A DNA stretch of 64,000 nucleotides from Endoryza foliicola (lineage in GTDB: Bacteria; Bacteroidota; Bacteroidia; Chitinophagales; Chitinophagaceae), in contig OZ245715.1 in assembly GCA_965226965.1 (NCBI GenBank), positions 3,782,001-3,846,000 on the forward strand, in the 5' to 3' direction. Shown in pieces: positions 16,205 to 25,730 of this stretch. Both the position numbers and the translations under genes were made by a program. A model generated the notes under the pieces. That model did not search any database, was not told the DNA's origin, and saw only the letters and a program-made list of their open reading frames with translations. Numbering within the stretch: the stretch's first letter is position 1; each line of letters begins with the position of its first letter.

Positions 16205-17002
16205 ATGCAACAAGTTGTAGACCTAATAATAAGAGAGTTTAAAAACAATTTAAACTTATTTGTATTATTAAGTATCTTCTTTGCTATTGAAACTATCTGG
16301 CCTTATTTTAAATTCAAACAAAACAGGTCCATACATACATTCAGAAATTTAGGGGTGCTTCTTTTCTATTTAGTTGTGACAACACCTATAAATTATATTG
16401 CAACAGCTTGGTATGGATGCATTGATACCGAGAAATTCGGTTTGCTACATCAATTTGCGCTTCCATCCTTTCTAAGAATTGGAATTGGCCTCTTATTAAT
16501 GGATTGTGGGGATTACTTTTATCACCGAATCTCCCACAGATCAAACTTCATATGGCGATTTCATAAAATTCACCACAGTGATCTTGATGTAGATTCAACT
16601 ACCGCATTTCGATTTCATCCAATTGACAATATTGGACTAGTTATGATGGAAATGTTCACTGCATTGATTTTTGGGTACGGATCTGACACAATAGCTATCT
16701 ACTTCTTGATTTATCTTCCATTGCTCTTCGTACAGCATGCTAACTTCAGATTTCCTGATAAAATAGAACGCATTTTTGAAACTATTTTTGCAACGTCCAA
16801 TTTTCATCGAATTCACCACTCCTACCCACAACATTATACAGACTCAAATTATGGAGCAGTCTTTAGTTTCTGGGATAGACTTTTTCGTACCTACCAAAAA
16901 GCAGACCCAAAGAATATTCATTATGGCCTCGAAGACTCACAAACCGACGATCAACAATCACTTACACACTTGATTACCGGACCATTTAAAAGTTCAAGAT
17001 AA
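16205..17002 (+). CDS. Fatty acid hydroxylase / sterol desaturase family protein
   Basis: A 265-residue integral-membrane di-iron oxygenase. The three histidine clusters are present: HRISH (H107, H111), HKIHH (H120, H123, H124) and HRIHH (H201, H204, H205), with H138 and H178 as further conserved histidines. Four or more membrane segments surround them. Family members hydroxylate or desaturate lipids such as sterols, fatty acids or carotenoids using O2; the substrate here cannot be stated. Single-gene unit; start ATG at 16205 follows an AT-rich leader. Confidence 0.92.
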   Translation: MQQVVDLIIREFKNNLNLFVLLSIFFAIETIWPYFKFKQNRSIHTFRNLGVLLFYLVVTTPINYIATAWYGCIDTEKFGLLHQFALPSFLRIGIGLLLMDCGDYFYHRISHRSNFIWRFHKIHHSDLDVDSTTAFRFHPIDNIGLVMMEMFTALIFGYGSDTIAIYFLIYLPLLFVQHANFRFPDKIERIFETIFATSNFHRIHHSYPQHYTDSNYGAVFSFWDRLFRTYQKADPKNIHYGLEDSQTDDQQSLTHLITGPFKSSR

Positions 17003-17036
17003 GATAAGATTGTTTATCATCTAATACAAACTATTC

Positions 17037-17489
17037 ATGAACACATTCAAACCAGACAGTAGGCTTCAAAAGCAAAGTGAACTCAAATATTGGCTTGAGT
17101 ATCTTGTTTTATTGGGAATAGTTGTACTAGTATCAAACTATGTCTTTATGTTAACAACAGAAAAAATAGCACTCTTACTATCAGTACTTCTCCTAATAAG
17201 AATTGCAGATAGAATTACTCAATACTATGTAAGCCAAATTGAAATAGATAAAGAAGAGGCCAACATAAAGATTGTTCTAGAGAGTATCCTTTCAGGGACT
17301 AAAGTCAGGGAATACGAATTTAATAAGATAAAAATAGAACTTGTAGAACATTCAGGGCTAAGAAAATATACAGGATCTCCTTTCGAACTGCTGATAACTG
17401 TTGAATCTGGCGGACTTTATAAAATCGGCAATCGGTATGGCTATAATATTAATACTTTGAAGGAGATTGAAAGGGCTGTGAGAATGTAA
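17037..17489 (+). CDS. Two-span membrane protein of unknown function
   Basis: A 150-residue protein with two adjacent membrane segments (about 22-41 and 45-62) and a soluble C-terminal domain of some 85 residues with alternating strands (SQIEIDKEEANIKIVLESI, FELLITVESGGLYKIGNRYGYN). This layout resembles PH-like membrane proteins of the bPH class, but no signature is certain. It begins 34 bases after the hydroxylase stop and may share its transcript. A dispersed repeat begins right after its stop codon. Confidence 0.66.
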   Translation: MNTFKPDSRLQKQSELKYWLEYLVLLGIVVLVSNYVFMLTTEKIALLLSVLLLIRIADRITQYYVSQIEIDKEEANIKIVLESILSGTKVREYEFNKIKIELVEHSGLRKYTGSPFELLITVESGGLYKIGNRYGYNINTLKEIERAVRM

Positions 17490-17500
17490 CAGTGAAGTTT

Positions 17501-17875
17501 TGAGTTGTTTAGTTTTAAAGTTCTTAAGTTGATACATTATTGACACATGGTACTCAAGTTCACGCAAGAATTCCCAAAGCACAAATTCAAACCGGTATCT
17601 TTTGTAATGCCCAAACTCAAAACCTAAACAACTAAATCACTCAAAAAATCACCAACGAGTTTAGTAAAAAAAATAGCTTCATTGGCGCTTCGACTCTAAC
17701 AATGCGTTTTGAGGTCCCTTTCTATTAATTGCGAAGTTATTTAGTTTTTAAGTTATTACACTATTGACGCATGGTACTCATCTTCAGGCAAAAATACCCA
17801 AAAGAACAAATTCAAACCGGTGTCTTGCGCAAAGCCCAAACTCAAAAACCAAACAACTCAATCACTCAATAACTC
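17501..17875. repeat. Two tandem AT-rich hairpin elements
   Basis: Two copies (about 17501-17648 and 17732-17875) of a roughly 145-base element. Each has a left arm of the type TTGTTTAGTTTTTAAGTT and a right arm ACTCAAAAACTAAACAACT, which are inverted repeats of each other, around a core containing TCTTCACGCAA and CAAATTCAAACCGG. Both copies are followed by AACGAGTTTAGTGAAAAAA-like sequence and then GTTTTGAGGTCCC, the edge of the long-arm element. Confidence 0.75.
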
Positions 17876-17935
17876 ACCAATGAGTTTAGTGAAAAAAAAC
17901 CTTTAAAAAGCGCCTATTCCATAACAACGCGTTTT

Positions 17936-18250
17936 GAGGTCCCTCTCTCGCTGCGGCTGCTTCGCAGCCTCGCTCGTTCGGGATGACGGGATTTTCTTAT
18001 TACAACCCAGATTTCTCGCATCCTTCTTCAGGCCTGCGGCCTTGCGAAGAATGCTCGAAATTGCTTCGGACATCGTTGTCGGCAGAGTTAGACGAATGGT
18101 ACATTAAAGAATGAAATTATATTGACTTGATAAAGACGTGTGCAGCGAATCAATATCGAGCGATAGCGAGAAATCTGGGTTATTTCCTCCCTAGTTTGTC
18201 ATTCCGAACGAGCATTTTTTGCAAAGCAAAAAGCGCAGAGAGGAACCTAG
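17936..18250. repeat. Long-arm inverted-repeat element, short form
   Basis: The left arm (GAGGTCCCTCTCTCGC... GTTCGGGATGACGGG) is complementary to the right arm (GTCATTCCGAACGAGC... AGAGAGGAACCT). Inside these, AACCCAGATTTCTCGC and GCGAGAAATCTGGGTT form a second perfect inverted pair. The centre is short and holds no gene. It corresponds to the arms that flank the GIY-YIG gene at 26.2 and 27.2 kb. Confidence 0.8.
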
Positions 18251-18342
18251 AAATGGGTTTAGTAGAAAGACGCCGGTTTTGAAGCACTAAAGCTACATGG
18301 TATTAAGTAATTTAGTTGCTTAGTTTTTAAGTTGCTTCACCA

Positions 18343-18582
18343 TTGACTCAAAGAGACACTTTGCTGACCAATTGGCGCCATGACAAAACAAATGACTGTT
18401 TATGGGAAAGCGGAGCATCAGTATTCTACCAAATAAAACAAGACAGTTTGAAAATCTCGTGCACTTCTATGCCTGATACAACAAAGAAGCGATTCCCGCC
18501 AATACTGTTTATAAAAATCGAAGGAGCAATGCTCACAGAACTTAAATCAAAAGCTTATTATACAATAAAAGCTGTGAACTAA
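18343..18582 (+). pseudogene. 5'-truncated gene fragment at a repeat junction
   Basis: About 78 in-frame residues reading DTLLTNWRHDKTND... ending VN form the C-terminal part of a protein. The only start available is a TTG inside an AT-rich hairpin element that breaks off at about 18347. In other copies the same repeat continues with different sequence, so the gene appears to have lost its 5' part where the repeat ends. No family recognised; the fragment has a soluble, secreted-protein-like composition. Confidence 0.5.
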
Positions 18583-18654
18583 ATTTTCCATATTATGTTG
18601 GCTTAGCAACTCAATTTTGCTAATTTTCCAACCAGAATCAATTCAAAAAAATAT

Positions 18655-19071
18655 ATGTACAAGTGTAGTATCCTCCTTCAGTTTATCCTTCTATTAACCT
18701 GCACCTCCGCACTGGCTCAAGAATCCGAAACAAAAAAGAAGTTAATCGGGAATTGGATCTATTCTGGCCTCGAGTACAAGGGTCCAATAAATGAGGAAAC
18801 CATGCAAGAAATGGAAAAGGCGAACAAACAAAATAAGAATTTGGTAATTACCTTCAATACTGATGGAAGCTATCTAATCTGGAATAAAATCGAAGGAAAA
18901 AATGAGCCGTATGCAGAAGGCAAAGTAGAACTAACCAGAAAAGGTAAACACCTAAAAATCGAAGGACTGGAGGGCGATATTGAACAACTAGACACTGAAG
19001 TATTAAAACTAAGTGCACCGGAAAAGCCATTGATGGTTTTTAAAAAGTACGAGCCGAAACTAAAATCTTAG
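18655..19071 (+). CDS. Secreted lipocalin-like protein
   Basis: A 138-residue exported protein with a signal peptide (to SALAQ, about residue 22). The segment KKLIGNWIYSGLEYKGP followed by ITFNTDGSYLIW is the usual opening of Bacteroidota lipocalin-like (calycin) domains, in which G-x-W starts the first strand. A small ligand is possible but none can be named. The following gene starts 7 bases after its stop, which suggests an operon. Confidence 0.76.
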   Translation: MYKCSILLQFILLLTCTSALAQESETKKKLIGNWIYSGLEYKGPINEETMQEMEKANKQNKNLVITFNTDGSYLIWNKIEGKNEPYAEGKVELTRKGKHLKIEGLEGDIEQLDTEVLKLSAPEKPLMVFKKYEPKLKS

Positions 19072-19078
19072 CACTAAC

Positions 19079-19432
19079 ATGAAAAGGGGACCATTATTAA
19101 GCCTAACAATCTTGCTTCTAGTGCTAGCACTTACCACCATAGCCCAGTATTTTCAACAAAACAAACCAAATTTTTCGAAGGATTTATTAAACAATACCCT
19201 TCGCTTTTTCTCAGTTGAAGGACCTGATCCGGTAGCTTTTAGCAAGAGGGACAGTTTATTTGAAAAAAAGTATTGCGTGAAATATGTCCTATTTGGTTGT
19301 GAACCAGACTATGAACATGAAGCCATGTCCGAATATAACAGAAAAGTAGAACGTTATTTAGATCGTAGGTTTGGTAAGAAATGGAGACTAGAATTAAGGG
19401 GCAATGTGGTTGGGATCGTGAATGAAAAATAA
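19079..19432 (+). CDS. Small membrane-anchored or secreted protein, unknown
   Basis: A 117-residue protein with a hydrophobic N-terminus (about 7-22) that is a signal peptide or anchor. The soluble part has F-E-K-K-Y-C-V-K-Y-V-L-F-G-C (two cysteines) and YLDRRFGKKWRLEL. This pattern recurs in small Bacteroidota proteins without known function, from memory. It sits directly behind the lipocalin-like gene. Confidence 0.68.
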   Translation: MKRGPLLSLTILLLVLALTTIAQYFQQNKPNFSKDLLNNTLRFFSVEGPDPVAFSKRDSLFEKKYCVKYVLFGCEPDYEHEAMSEYNRKVERYLDRRFGKKWRLELRGNVVGIVNEK

Positions 19433-19529
19433 GCGAATTAAAATGATTAGTATAAAAAGATTATTTGTTCACGAATTAACCAATCCTCCAGCAGTAAAGT
19501 AAAGAAAATTAGTTTCGAATGAACCAAAT

Positions 19530-19937
19530 ATGAAATTTCTCTTTAAAATATCATTGCCCATCTATCGAACGGTACTGTTACAAGCCATTCCACTGTTTTT
19601 GCTGGGCAAGCTATTGATTTATGCAGCCGGTCATAATCCACACGACGCCCCGGGGGAATACTCGCTCTACGTTTTTATTATCATAACTAATATTGTACTC
19701 TACCTATATTCAAATGCGAGAAAACAAGACAACAATGTGTCACTCAAACTGTTTGCATGCGCAGTAATTTTAGTAATTACTTGTACACTAGCAACTTTCT
19801 ATGAACTTTACGATAACCCATTCATCCTTAAATGTATACAGAGCGAGGAACTAGTGGCTTCAATTCTACTAGCATTGTTTGCAATCATAGGAATCATTGT
19901 AATTTCAGGCATGATTCGTGAAAGAAAGAGTTTATAA
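19530..19937 (+). CDS. Four-span membrane protein of unknown function
   Basis: A 135-residue hydrophobic protein with predicted spans around residues 13-31, 45-60, 72-90 and 107-127 and a basic C-terminal tail (IRERKSL). No conserved motif is recognised. Twenty bases separate it from the next gene, so the two may be co-transcribed. Upstream lies a 97-base gap with no clear promoter. Confidence 0.68.
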   Translation: MKFLFKISLPIYRTVLLQAIPLFLLGKLLIYAAGHNPHDAPGEYSLYVFIIITNIVLYLYSNARKQDNNVSLKLFACAVILVITCTLATFYELYDNPFILKCIQSEELVASILLALFAIIGIIVISGMIRERKSL

Positions 19938-19957
19938 AGTAATTAGATAAAGTCGAA

Positions 19958-20383
19958 ATGAAACACATATTATTACTAGTAGCCCTTTCCATTCATCTTA
20001 CTATTCTTGCTTGTGACTGCGACCAACCGACGCCATCAGTAAAAAGCAAATTGAATAATTCCAAAGCTGTTTTCACCGGAACAATAATTAGCAGCAAAAA
20101 ATCAAACTTTAAAGACACTCTAACAGGAAAGAGCTATAACGAATTCTTTATAAGTGTGCACACAACAATTAAGGGAGATAGCACTAAAAAAGAAATGGTT
20201 GTATTGACTGAGGAAAGTGATTGCGGGATATTCTTAAAAATAGGAGAACCCTATTTAATTTATGCCTTCGAAACAAGCCAAAAGGGACCTCTCTTTATAG
20301 TACAATGCCATGCTAATTGTCCCCCACTCTCTTCTGAAATGGCCAAGAAAGATTTAGAAGAAATAAAAAGACTCAAAAAATAG
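19958..20383 (+). CDS. Secreted NTR/TIMP-like protein
   Basis: A 141-residue exported protein. Directly after the signal peptide comes CDCDQ, then a region with SKAVFTGTIIS, a TIKGDSTKKEMVVLTEESDCG segment and GEPYLIYA. This order (N-terminal CxC, V-F-x-G, K-G, C-G, G-x-x-Y-L-I-x-A) matches the netrin/tissue-inhibitor-of-metalloprotease-like fold found in many bacterial secreted proteins. Six cysteines probably form disulfides. The partner is unknown. Confidence 0.78.
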   Translation: MKHILLLVALSIHLTILACDCDQPTPSVKSKLNNSKAVFTGTIISSKKSNFKDTLTGKSYNEFFISVHTTIKGDSTKKEMVVLTEESDCGIFLKIGEPYLIYAFETSQKGPLFIVQCHANCPPLSSEMAKKDLEEIKRLKK

Positions 20384-21564
20384 CTGGTGGAAAAAAGTAA
20401 CCTTGGAGAATCAATCAACTTGATGGATAAATCACCCACAGCCATACATTTTGGCTAGTTGTGTTTTCTTCGTATTAAAGAGTTTCAAACACTTGTAGCA
20501 TGATACTCATCTTCACGCAAAAAAGCCCAAAAGAACAAATTCATGCCGGTATCTTTTTGTAGTGCCAAACTCAAAAACCAAACAACTAAACCACTCAAAA
20601 ACTCACCAACGAGTTTAGTGAAAAAAAATCCCTTTAAAAAGCGCCTATTTCATAACAACGCGTTTTGAGGTCCCTCTCTCGCTGCGGCTGCTTCGCAGCC
20701 TCGCTCGTTCGGGATGACGGGGTTGTATAATAAACACCCAGATTTCTCGCATCCTTCTTCAGGCCTTCGGCCTTTCGAAGTATGCTCGAAATTCACTCTA
20801 AATAGCGATCTCGACAAGAATAGACAGAAGGTACTTTAAACAATGAAATTATATTGACTTGATAAAGACGTGTGCAGCGAAGCAATTTCGAGCGACAGCG
20901 AGAAATCTGGGTTATTTCCTCCCTAGCCCGTCATTCCGAACGAGCATTTTTTGGCAAAGCAAAAAAGCGCAGAGAGGAACCTCAGAACGCGCTTTGTAGA
21001 AAGAATCTGATTTCGAAGCAATGACGCTTCATGATATTAAGTGCTAGGTTATTGAGTTGTTAAGTTTTAAGTTATTTAGTTTTTAAGTTATTACATGGAG
21101 AAGACTTTCCCGCTTACAATAACGTAATAGAGTAACCTCTTTTCATAAGAAGAAACGATGTGTATTGCCCCACTCAAAAACTAAATAACTAAATCACTCA
21201 AAAACTTATCCGCGAGTTTAGTGAAAAAATCCCTTCTAAAAGCGCCTATTCCATAATAACCCCGTTTTGGGGTTCCCGGCTCGCTCGGCTTCATCGAAGC
21301 TTCGTCCGATCATAATGAAAGCGTGAACCAAGTTAGATGTCGTTGTTTTCAAAAGACCTTCATCGGCACTTTGGCTAGACTTGCGGTCTGCGTTGCGACT
21401 AGTCCTACGGAGCACTCAGGGTAAGCTCAAGGACTTCGAAGTCCAGAATCAAAATATCGGTTGGAGTGGCTGTTTAGACAGTAATTTCTATTTACAAAAA
21501 AAGCCAACTCTCTAGAACTAGCAATTATTTGATTCTTACTAGGCCTTGATTTTAAAAGCACAAC
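20384..21564. repeat. Repeat-filled intergenic region
   Basis: The region holds an AT-rich hairpin element with a worn left end (about 20480-20606), a short-form long-arm element (20667-20985), another AT-rich element (about 21049-21207) and a degenerate partial long-arm element (about 21240-21480, with GGCTCGCTCGGCTTCATCGAAGC). No gene is supported. The final 100 bases carry the promoter of the next gene. Confidence 0.72.
20667..20985. repeat. Long-arm inverted-repeat element, short form
   Basis: It has the same arms and inner pair as the copy at 17936-18250: left end GAGGTCCCTCTCTCGC, right end AGAGAGGAACCTCAG. The inner hairpins GCTGCTTCGCAGC and a TTTTTTGGCAAAGCAAAAAA arm are kept. No open frame lies inside. 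Confidence 0.8.
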
Positions 21565-21576
21565 ATGTTACCTTTA
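21546..21576 (+). promoter_or_regulatory. Promoter of the 21583 hydrolase gene
   Basis: TTG at 21546-21548 and TACCTTTA at 21569-21576, 20 bases apart, fit the Bacteroidota promoter pattern. The -7 box overlaps the first ATG of the open frame (21565), which rules that ATG out and supports ATG at 21583. Confidence 0.55.
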
Positions 21577-21582
21577 TCTTCC

Positions 21583-22434
21583 ATGAAAATCTACCTTTTA
21601 CCAATATTCCTATTCCTTACAAATTGCAGTAAGCCGGATGCTGTAGCAAGCTTACCGAACGAAGAAATCATACTAGCAGATGTTTCTTACGGTACGCATC
21701 CGCTACAAAAAATGGATGTATACCTTCCCAAAAATCGAACTGATTCAACCAAAGTAATTGTTTATCTCCATGGTGGTGGTTGGTATTTAGGTGACAAAGG
21801 AGACATAAAAGACGGGGCCATCTATTTCCAAAAGCAAGGTATAGCATTCATAAGTATAAATTACCGTTTAGCCCAAACTGCTGAAAACAATATCCATCCC
21901 GCACAAATGAATGATATTGAAAAAGCGATAATAGCAATTGGCCTAAATAAGCAAAAATGGTCTTTACCTGACGACAACCTTGCTCTCTTTGGCGGAAGTG
22001 CAGGAGCACATCTATCGATGCTGTATGCTTACAATTACAATACAGGTGGGAAGGTAAAGGCCGTTATTTCAATGTCGGGACCAACAGATTTGACAGATAT
22101 CAATCTCATAAACAGCAGTATAGGCGGCTATTCCATTGGGTTCATGATTGAGTCATACATTGGGGCGCCAATTTCTACACAGGTTGCAGCGTGGAGAGAT
22201 GCAAGTCCGATAAATTTTATCACTAAACCTTCTACTCCTACCCTATTTGCGCACGGCACCGTTGATTCGGCTGTTCCCTATCAACAGTCACTATCGGCAC
22301 ATAATAAGTTTCAAAGCGTAGGAGGAGTATCGCAGATGGAACCCTTGCTGAATGTTGGTCACGATTTAGTTGGTACCAATTGGGGCGATTTGTTACCGAA
22401 AATGATACTATTTTTGAATTCACACCTGAGATAG
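21583..22434 (+). CDS. Alpha/beta hydrolase lipoprotein (carboxylesterase/BD-FAE-like)
   Basis: A 283-residue serine hydrolase predicted to be a lipoprotein: lipobox LTNC follows MKIYLLPIFLF. The HGGG oxyanion motif is in YLHGGGWYLGDKG, the nucleophile lies in FGGSAGAH (GxSxG), the acid in HGTVDSAVP and the histidine in NVGHDLV. This is the order of the esterase/lipase group that includes bacterial feruloyl- and acetyl-esterases. The natural substrate is unknown. The start is set by the promoter position and lipoprotein signal. Confidence 0.88.
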   Translation: MKIYLLPIFLFLTNCSKPDAVASLPNEEIILADVSYGTHPLQKMDVYLPKNRTDSTKVIVYLHGGGWYLGDKGDIKDGAIYFQKQGIAFISINYRLAQTAENNIHPAQMNDIEKAIIAIGLNKQKWSLPDDNLALFGGSAGAHLSMLYAYNYNTGGKVKAVISMSGPTDLTDINLINSSIGGYSIGFMIESYIGAPISTQVAAWRDASPINFITKPSTPTLFAHGTVDSAVPYQQSLSAHNKFQSVGGVSQMEPLLNVGHDLVGTNWGDLLPKMILFLNSHLR

Positions 22435-22865
22435 CAGCAATAGAGGGTTACGTCACCATACGATTGTAAAGAAGTGTTCATTAAAGCGTAAAAAAAGTAA
22501 TTGAGTTGTTTAGTTCTTAAGTTGATAAACTATTGAAGCATGGAACTCATCTTCACGCAAAAATGCCCAAAAGAACAAATTTAAACCGGAGTTTTCTTCA
22601 TAGCCCAAACTCAAAAACCAAACAATTAAATAACTCAAAAACTTATCTATGCTCTGTGTGAAAACTACCACTATTTCTACCTATTATGCAATAAGTAACT
22701 CTAGTCTCCATCTTGGCAACTAAAATGGTTTCAAATAACTGACAATCAAAAGATAAGATTCTCAAGCACCTGCCCCCCAATAGTATCACCCAAATACCGT
22801 TTCCTCCCTGCTGCTCAAAAAGCATTATATTTATCGTGTATTTTATTTAAACGGGTACTCGGAGA
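22435..22865. other. Intergenic region with one AT-rich hairpin element
   Basis: An AT-rich hairpin element occupies about 22500-22645 (TTGTTTAGTTCTTAAGTTG to ACTCAAAAACTTA). The remaining 200 bases before the regulator gene contain no supported gene. Confidence 0.65.
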
Positions 22866-23735
22866 ATGAAAATTAAGGACCTTTCCCCAAGCAAGGGCTT
22901 ATCGGACTATATCAAGTGCTTTAGGGTGGTACACATACTACCCACTGAAAATGTTCCGGCGTTCTCAAAGTTCTATGTGCCCAAACCTGAAATGGTATTA
23001 CATTCCATCGTAAAAGGCACCCATTTTATAAAGCCAAAAGTGAATGCCGATACCGTGTTAAACTATGACTGCTTCTTCGCAGGACAACAAATACAACCTT
23101 TTATCTTCAGTTGCAACGGGGAAGTCTTCAATTTCCAAATCGTTTTCACGCCAACAGCATTCTACAAGCTAACAGGCATTCCCGCCAGTGAGCTCACCAA
23201 TTCATTCACAGAAGCATCTCTAGTATTGGGGAATTGTATCAACACTTATCTAGACCAATTGAGAAATGCTACTACCGTTGAAGCGATGGTTAAAATTGGA
23301 GAAAGCTTTGTTTATGAACTTGCAACAAATTCAACATTGAATCAGCTTAGTATCGACCGAATTTTTAAGCAAAAACTACCGTTAATAAACAATATAACCG
23401 TAGCCGATTTGGCAAAAGAAAACTACGTATCAGAAAAACAGTTTAACCGTATATTTTCGGAAAAAATCGGCATCAAACCTAAGCTCTATCTAAAAATTGT
23501 TCGATTTCACAAGGCCTATACTATTAAAAATGCAAATCCGGATTGGGATTGGCTGCGGATTGCCATTGAAAGTGGATTTTACGACTATCAGCACTTAACT
23601 AAAGAGTATCATTTCTTTACTCAACACACGCCCCTACAGTTTCATCAACAAATTGAAGCCAAATCACCTGAAATGCTGCTGGGTATTGCCCAACCACTTT
23701 ACAAGGATCGTTTTAAAGAAATCAAGTCTCTTTAA
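22866..23735 (+). CDS. AraC-family transcriptional regulator
   Basis: A 289-residue DNA-binding regulator. The C-terminal 100 residues contain the two helix-turn-helix units: ITVADLAKENYVSEKQFNRIFSE (about 178-200) and a second with WLRIAIESGFYDYQHLTKEYHFFTQHTP (about 233-260), the usual AraC signature. The N-terminal 170 residues resemble the DUF6597 sensor module often found with such regulators. The adjacent hydrolase gene downstream (62 bases) may be a target. It is also the only AraC protein in the window and so the nearest candidate to bind the direct-repeat motifs described in the findings (inference). Confidence 0.9.
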   Translation: MKIKDLSPSKGLSDYIKCFRVVHILPTENVPAFSKFYVPKPEMVLHSIVKGTHFIKPKVNADTVLNYDCFFAGQQIQPFIFSCNGEVFNFQIVFTPTAFYKLTGIPASELTNSFTEASLVLGNCINTYLDQLRNATTVEAMVKIGESFVYELATNSTLNQLSIDRIFKQKLPLINNITVADLAKENYVSEKQFNRIFSEKIGIKPKLYLKIVRFHKAYTIKNANPDWDWLRIAIESGFYDYQHLTKEYHFFTQHTPLQFHQQIEAKSPEMLLGIAQPLYKDRFKEIKSL

Positions 23736-23797
23736 AAATGTCCCTTTTTTACCATTGAGCGAGGTTCAGAAAATTCAATTTTGTTGAAAATTGGCAC

Positions 23798-24601
23798 ATG
23801 AAACTGAAACTCCTATTAATCATTCAAATTTCATTATTGACAATGGCTGAAGCGCAAACTCAAAAGACCATAATATTGGTACATGGTGCGGGACATGGGT
23901 CTTGGTGTTGGAACAAACTGATTCCACTACTCAACTCGAAAAATATAAAGGCAGTTGCCATTGATCTTCCGAGCCATAGCAATGATACCACCCAATTATT
24001 TACTCGCTCGTTAATGGAAGATGCTGAAGCCATTCAAAAGCTGGCTAATTCAATCGAAGGTAAAGTAGTGCTTCTTGGGCATTCGAGCGGCGGGGTCGCT
24101 ATTGCTCAAGCCGCAGAACTAATAGGAACCGGCAAAGTAGAGAAGCTGATATTCTTGGATGCTTTTATGCCCAAAAATGGTCAGGCGGTAAGAGACCTAG
24201 CAGAGCAAGCAATTAAAAATAGCAATCCCCCTCCCGCAGGTGCTGCTATTCCAATTATGCTATTCAGTTCCAACTATCAAGCATTTCAATGGAATCCCGC
24301 CATTGTTGAAGATCATTTCTATCACGATTGCAGTTCAGAAGACAAGGCCTATGCAAAAGCAAGATTAACTTGGCAGGCCACTGCCAGCAATGGAACACCT
24401 GTAGCAGTTACGGATGCGGTATATGGTACAATTCCCAAGTACTATATTCTATGCACAGAAGCAAAAGATCTCGACAAAAGCAGTATTGCTCACAACGTAC
24501 CAATTGTTAAGCTCTACACCTTGGCAAGCAGTCACTCGCCCTTCTTTTCCATGCCAGATAAACTAACTGCAATCTTAGCTGAAATAACAGCAGCAAACTA
24601 A
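23798..24601 (+). CDS. Secreted alpha/beta hydrolase (MES/hydroxynitrile-lyase-like)
   Basis: A 267-residue exported hydrolase with signal peptide ending near AEAQ (residue 20). ILVHGAGHGSWCW gives the oxyanion region, S96 in GHSSGG the nucleophile and H246 in SSHSPFF the histidine. The HGAGHGxWCW opening is typical of the group including plant methylesterases and bacterial salicylate-ester-like hydrolases. It follows the AraC regulator gene, which may control it. A strong terminator hairpin lies about 30 bases after the stop. Confidence 0.87.
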   Translation: MKLKLLLIIQISLLTMAEAQTQKTIILVHGAGHGSWCWNKLIPLLNSKNIKAVAIDLPSHSNDTTQLFTRSLMEDAEAIQKLANSIEGKVVLLGHSSGGVAIAQAAELIGTGKVEKLIFLDAFMPKNGQAVRDLAEQAIKNSNPPPAGAAIPIMLFSSNYQAFQWNPAIVEDHFYHDCSSEDKAYAKARLTWQATASNGTPVAVTDAVYGTIPKYYILCTEAKDLDKSSIAHNVPIVKLYTLASSHSPFFSMPDKLTAILAEITAAN

Positions 24602-24631
24602 CATCTAGTATTAGTCGAAATACAGCCCTTA

Positions 24632-24669
24632 AAAAGGCAATGATAAGTAGATCCTTATCATTGCCTTTC
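24632..24669 (+). terminator. Rho-independent-type terminator hairpin
   Basis: AAAGGCAATGATAAG and CTTATCATTGCCTTT form a 15-base stem around a short loop. It ends the transcript of the hydrolase gene upstream. Confidence 0.85.
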
Positions 24670-24818
24670 ATATTTACGTAAATTATAATTGATCTCAGAC
24701 AAGTTTTCAATAAAGCGATCTCAGAATGATCAAGCATTCTACCCAAACACATCCATTAGATGCAACAAACAGGCTATTCTACCTTTTCCAATACTTCTTT
24801 TTGACTATTTTCGTACCT

Positions 24819-25730
24819 ATGACCAGAACAATCTTAGCCCTGCTACTACTCTTCAGTGTTACTGCGAATGCACAGTACAAGCACGACTCTATCCGTTTAA
24901 AAGACGGATATTTACATTTCTATACGAAAGGTACCGGAAAACCAGTGGTACTCTTACAAGGCGGCCCCGGTTTTTCGAGCTATTACATGCGCGCCATTGC
25001 CGATTCGCTCAGTGGATATAAATGTATTTTATTGGATTACGAAGGCACCGGCAGATCTCAATACCGTTTACCAGACTCAACATGGGTGAGTGCGGAAAAA
25101 GTTGTCTCGGATATTGAATTGGTGCGAAAAAAACTAAACATTGAAAAATGGGATGTGGTAGGTCATAGTTATGGAACCCATTTCGGATTGTATTACAGTA
25201 CGCTCTATCCAACGCGTGTTAGCAAGCTTGTCTTGATCTCAAGTATTGGCACCGACAATCAGTTTCAAAAATATTCACAAGACAATGCCATGGTACGAAT
25301 GAATGCTGATGACTTTTCGAAATTGGATGCTATAGGGGCTGACAGCACCCTATCGCCTTTGGAAAAAGAGAACAAATCGGACTTGATTCTACTCAAGCCT
25401 TATTTCTTCAATAAAGACAAGATCGCTCCGTTCATCAACAATGTGCCTGAGGAAGAAAAACCCATCAATTTTAGCGGAGCATTTTTCAATGCTTATATTA
25501 CGAATCCCAAATTCTGGACCTGGAATATTGCGAAGCAAGCGTATGCACTGAACCTTCCTGTTCGAATCATCCAAGGCAGACAAGACTTCTTAACTGATGG
25601 AACGCAGGCTGTAATGGCGGTGAAGATGAAAAATGCCACGATCACTTATGTCGATCAAGCCGGCCATTTTTCATGGGCTGAGAGACCGGAAGTTTTTTAT
25701 CCATTGTTGAGAAGACTACTAGCGAAGTGA
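24819..25730 (+). CDS. Alpha/beta hydrolase, proline-iminopeptidase-like
   Basis: A 303-residue exported hydrolase. ATG at 24819 gives a proper signal peptide (to TANAQ, residue 19); the longer frame from 24726 does not. QGGPGFSSYY (47-56) is the HGGPG-type oxyanion motif of prolyl-iminopeptidase-like enzymes, S117 lies in GHSYGTH, an acid in QGRQDFLTDG and histidine in DQAGHFSWAE. It is therefore probably a peptidase or amidase of the S33 group. An AT-rich repeat element starts at the base after its stop codon. Confidence 0.87.
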   Translation: MTRTILALLLLFSVTANAQYKHDSIRLKDGYLHFYTKGTGKPVVLLQGGPGFSSYYMRAIADSLSGYKCILLDYEGTGRSQYRLPDSTWVSAEKVVSDIELVRKKLNIEKWDVVGHSYGTHFGLYYSTLYPTRVSKLVLISSIGTDNQFQKYSQDNAMVRMNADDFSKLDAIGADSTLSPLEKENKSDLILLKPYFFNKDKIAPFINNVPEEEKPINFSGAFFNAYITNPKFWTWNIAKQAYALNLPVRIIQGRQDFLTDGTQAVMAVKMKNATITYVDQAGHFSWAERPEVFYPLLRRLLAK

